A DNA stretch of 43,623 nucleotides from Alphaproteobacteria bacterium (GTDB lineage Bacteria; Pseudomonadota; Alphaproteobacteria; Bin95). A program made the position numbers and the translations under genes. The stretch spans positions 1 to 43,623 of the forward strand of contig JAJDVH010000059.1 of assembly GCA_022826185.1 (NCBI GenBank), in the 5' to 3' direction. Shown one piece after another: positions 42,628-43,623 of this stretch. Within the stretch, counting starts at the first letter, position 1; each line of letters starts with the position of its first letter. The notes beneath the pieces are model-generated. The model saw only the letters and a list, made by a program, of their open reading frames with translations. It did no database searches and was not told the origin of the DNA.

Positions 42628-43488
42628 ATGAAAGTGACGGTGGCGGCGGTCCAGATGTCGTGCTCGGACCGGGTGGACGAGAATATCGGGAAGGCGGACG
42701 GCCTCGTGCGGCGGGCCGCGGCGGCCGGGGCGAACATCGTGCTGCTGCAGGAAATGTTCTCCACCCGGTTCTTCGGCATGCTGGACTGGGATTCGGACTA
42801 TTTCTCCCTGGCGTCCACCGCCGGGGAAAGCGTTGCGGTCCGCCACATGGCCGCGCTCGCGGCGGAACTCGGGATCGTCCTGCCGGTCAGCTTCTTCGAG
42901 CGCGCGAACCAGTCCTATTTCAACAGCGTCATCCTGATCGATTCCGGAGGGACGCAGCGCGGGCTCTACCGCAAGTCCCACATGCCGCTCGGCCCGCCCC
43001 GGTGTTTCGAGAAATACTTCACCACGCCCGGCAATACCGGGTTCCAGGCCTGGGACACGGAGTTCGGCCGGATCGGGGTCGGGATCTGCTGGGACCAGTG
43101 GTTTCCGGAATCCGCCAGGTGCATGGCGCTCATGGGCGCGGAGCTCCTGTTCTATCCGACGGCGATCGGGACCGGCTCCCACGACCACTGGCAGATCGTC
43201 ATGCAGGGCCATGCGGGCGCGAACATGACCCCGCTGGTGGTGTCGAACCGGGTCGGGCCGGAAAGCGGGCCGTTCGGCACCACGGACTTCTGGGGAGGCT
43301 CGTTCATCGCCGACGAGAAGGGCGCAATTGCCGTGAAGGCGAGCCCCGACCGGGACGAATTCATCGCCGCCACATTCGATCTCGTGGCCATCCGCCAGCA
43401 GCGGGCCGACTGGGGCCTCTTCCGGGACCGGCGTCCGGATCTGTATCAACCGCTGTTGACCGTGGATGGCGGCGCGGGCGGCGTCTAG
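42628..43488 (+). CDS. aguB: N-carbamoylputrescine amidase-like nitrilase-superfamily hydrolase
   Basis: This 286-residue nitrilase-fold amidase has the Glu-Lys-Cys triad complete: E42 in LLQEMFSTRFFG, K116 in YRKSHMPLGP and C154 in GICWDQWFPESARCM. EKYFTTPGNTGFQAWDTEFG and LLFYPTAIGT are close to AguB-type N-carbamoylputrescine amidases, which free putrescine from its carbamoyl form. GGGAGG at 42614-42619 supports ATG 42628. The arginine-decarboxylase and agmatine-deiminase genes that would complete the route are not in the window. An insertion-sequence end begins immediately after the stop codon. Confidence 0.85.
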   Translation: MKVTVAAVQMSCSDRVDENIGKADGLVRRAAAAGANIVLLQEMFSTRFFGMLDWDSDYFSLASTAGESVAVRHMAALAAELGIVLPVSFFERANQSYFNSVILIDSGGTQRGLYRKSHMPLGPPRCFEKYFTTPGNTGFQAWDTEFGRIGVGICWDQWFPESARCMALMGAELLFYPTAIGTGSHDHWQIVMQGHAGANMTPLVVSNRVGPESGPFGTTDFWGGSFIADEKGAIAVKASPDRDEFIAATFDLVAIRQQRADWGLFRDRRPDLYQPLLTVDGGAGGV

Positions 43489-43513
43489 CCCGGATTTCTC
43501 ACCGGGTGTAGGT

Positions 43514-43587
43514 GCATCGGGGCTCTGCATGTGAGAAAGTACTTCTGCTTCAAAGACTTGTCCTGTTGCAGAGGAGCGCCCCGATGC
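43514..43587 (+). promoter_or_regulatory. Fold-back hairpin covering the transposase start
   Basis: GCATCGGGG (43514-43522) pairs with CCCCGATGC (43579-43587), and CTCTGCA (43523-43529) pairs with TGCAGAG (43567-43573), giving 16 base pairs with a 5-base bulge on the right. The right arm contains the ribosome-binding site (GAGGAG, 43571-43576) and the ATG. Read-through transcripts would therefore have the start masked. Confidence 0.65.
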
Positions 43588-43623
43588 GTACAGAGTGTAA
43601 CCTGACCCCGATGCGATTTGCAC
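43584..43623 (+). CDS. Partial transposase N terminus (IS1380-like)
   Basis: The frame reads MRTECNLTPMRFA and runs off the window. GAGGAG at 43571-43576 stands 7 bases before the ATG. The MRTEC opening is like the N terminus of IS1380-family transposases, which soon continue into a GR-VVA-FDGG-type segment not visible here. Identification rests on 13 residues and the terminal sequence. Confidence 0.5.
   Translation, partial: MRTECNLTPMRFA

Larger units (their letters stand above)
43489..43623 (+). mobile_element. Left end of an insertion sequence, probably IS1380 family (cut by window edge)
   Basis: Right after the amidase stop the sequence CCCGGATTTCTCACC begins, which resembles terminal sequences of IS1380-type elements in my memory. 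A short leader with strong inverted repeats follows, then the first 13 codons of an open frame. Only the left end is present, so the right end and target duplication cannot be checked. Confidence 0.6.

Overview
The window looks like a high-GC, gene-dense alphaproteobacterial chromosome, probably Rhodospirillales-like. The reasons are the serC-serA-hisZ-purA order, the pcm-tolC-popZ(DUF2497)-valS order, a YbjN-like gene coupled to proC, and the mix of orphan amidohydrolase, CoA-transferase and dioxygenase genes. No 16S rRNA or other phylogenetic marker was compared, so the placement is an inference.

Layout. 0-3.8 kb: an orphan hydantoinase/oxoprolinase A gene faces a GMC flavin oxidoreductase gene. 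3.9-9.4 kb: a plus-strand anabolic block with serC (preceded by a leader hairpin), serA, a 68-codon unknown gene, hisZ and purA. 9.4-11.1 kb: minus-strand rpmB, proC and a YbjN-like gene. 11.3-16.5 kb: a plus-strand envelope and cell-pole block with pcm, tolC, popZ-like and valS. 16.5-19.5 kb: a minus-strand set (amidase, RidA, FemAB-like) divergent from an orphan molybdenum hydroxylase large subunit (19.6-21.8 kb). 21.9-24.7 kb: an SPFH/NfeD membrane pair facing a MOP-superfamily transporter.

From 24.7 kb the window is mainly small, tightly packed catabolic cassettes. These are enolase-superfamily dehydratase plus alpha/beta hydrolase; HlyD plus MFS efflux; PuuE-like deacetylase, PaaK-like CoA ligase, MFS importer and amidase (29.2-33.9 kb); CaiB-type CoA transferase plus TauD-type dioxygenase (35.7-37.9 kb); and nitronate monooxygenase, SDR and YbfB-type MFS (38.1-41.1 kb). 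Most neighbours within a cassette overlap by 4 bases, which suggests translational coupling. The substrates cannot be read from sequence.

The most unusual stretch is 33.9-35.7 kb. It holds an AT-rich minus-strand gene for a stand-alone PD-(D/E)XK nuclease-like protein. Beside it is a wrecked second copy of the upstream amidase with in-frame internal deletions. Then comes a gene-poor stretch ending in five CATGACA repeats spaced at multiples of about 10 bp. At 41.1 kb there is a HicAB toxin-antitoxin module with a clear tandem palindromic operator. The window ends with an SDR and N-carbamoylputrescine amidase pair and the first about 135 bases of an insertion sequence, whose transposase start is buried in a hairpin.

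No tRNA, rRNA, CRISPR array or replication origin was recognised.
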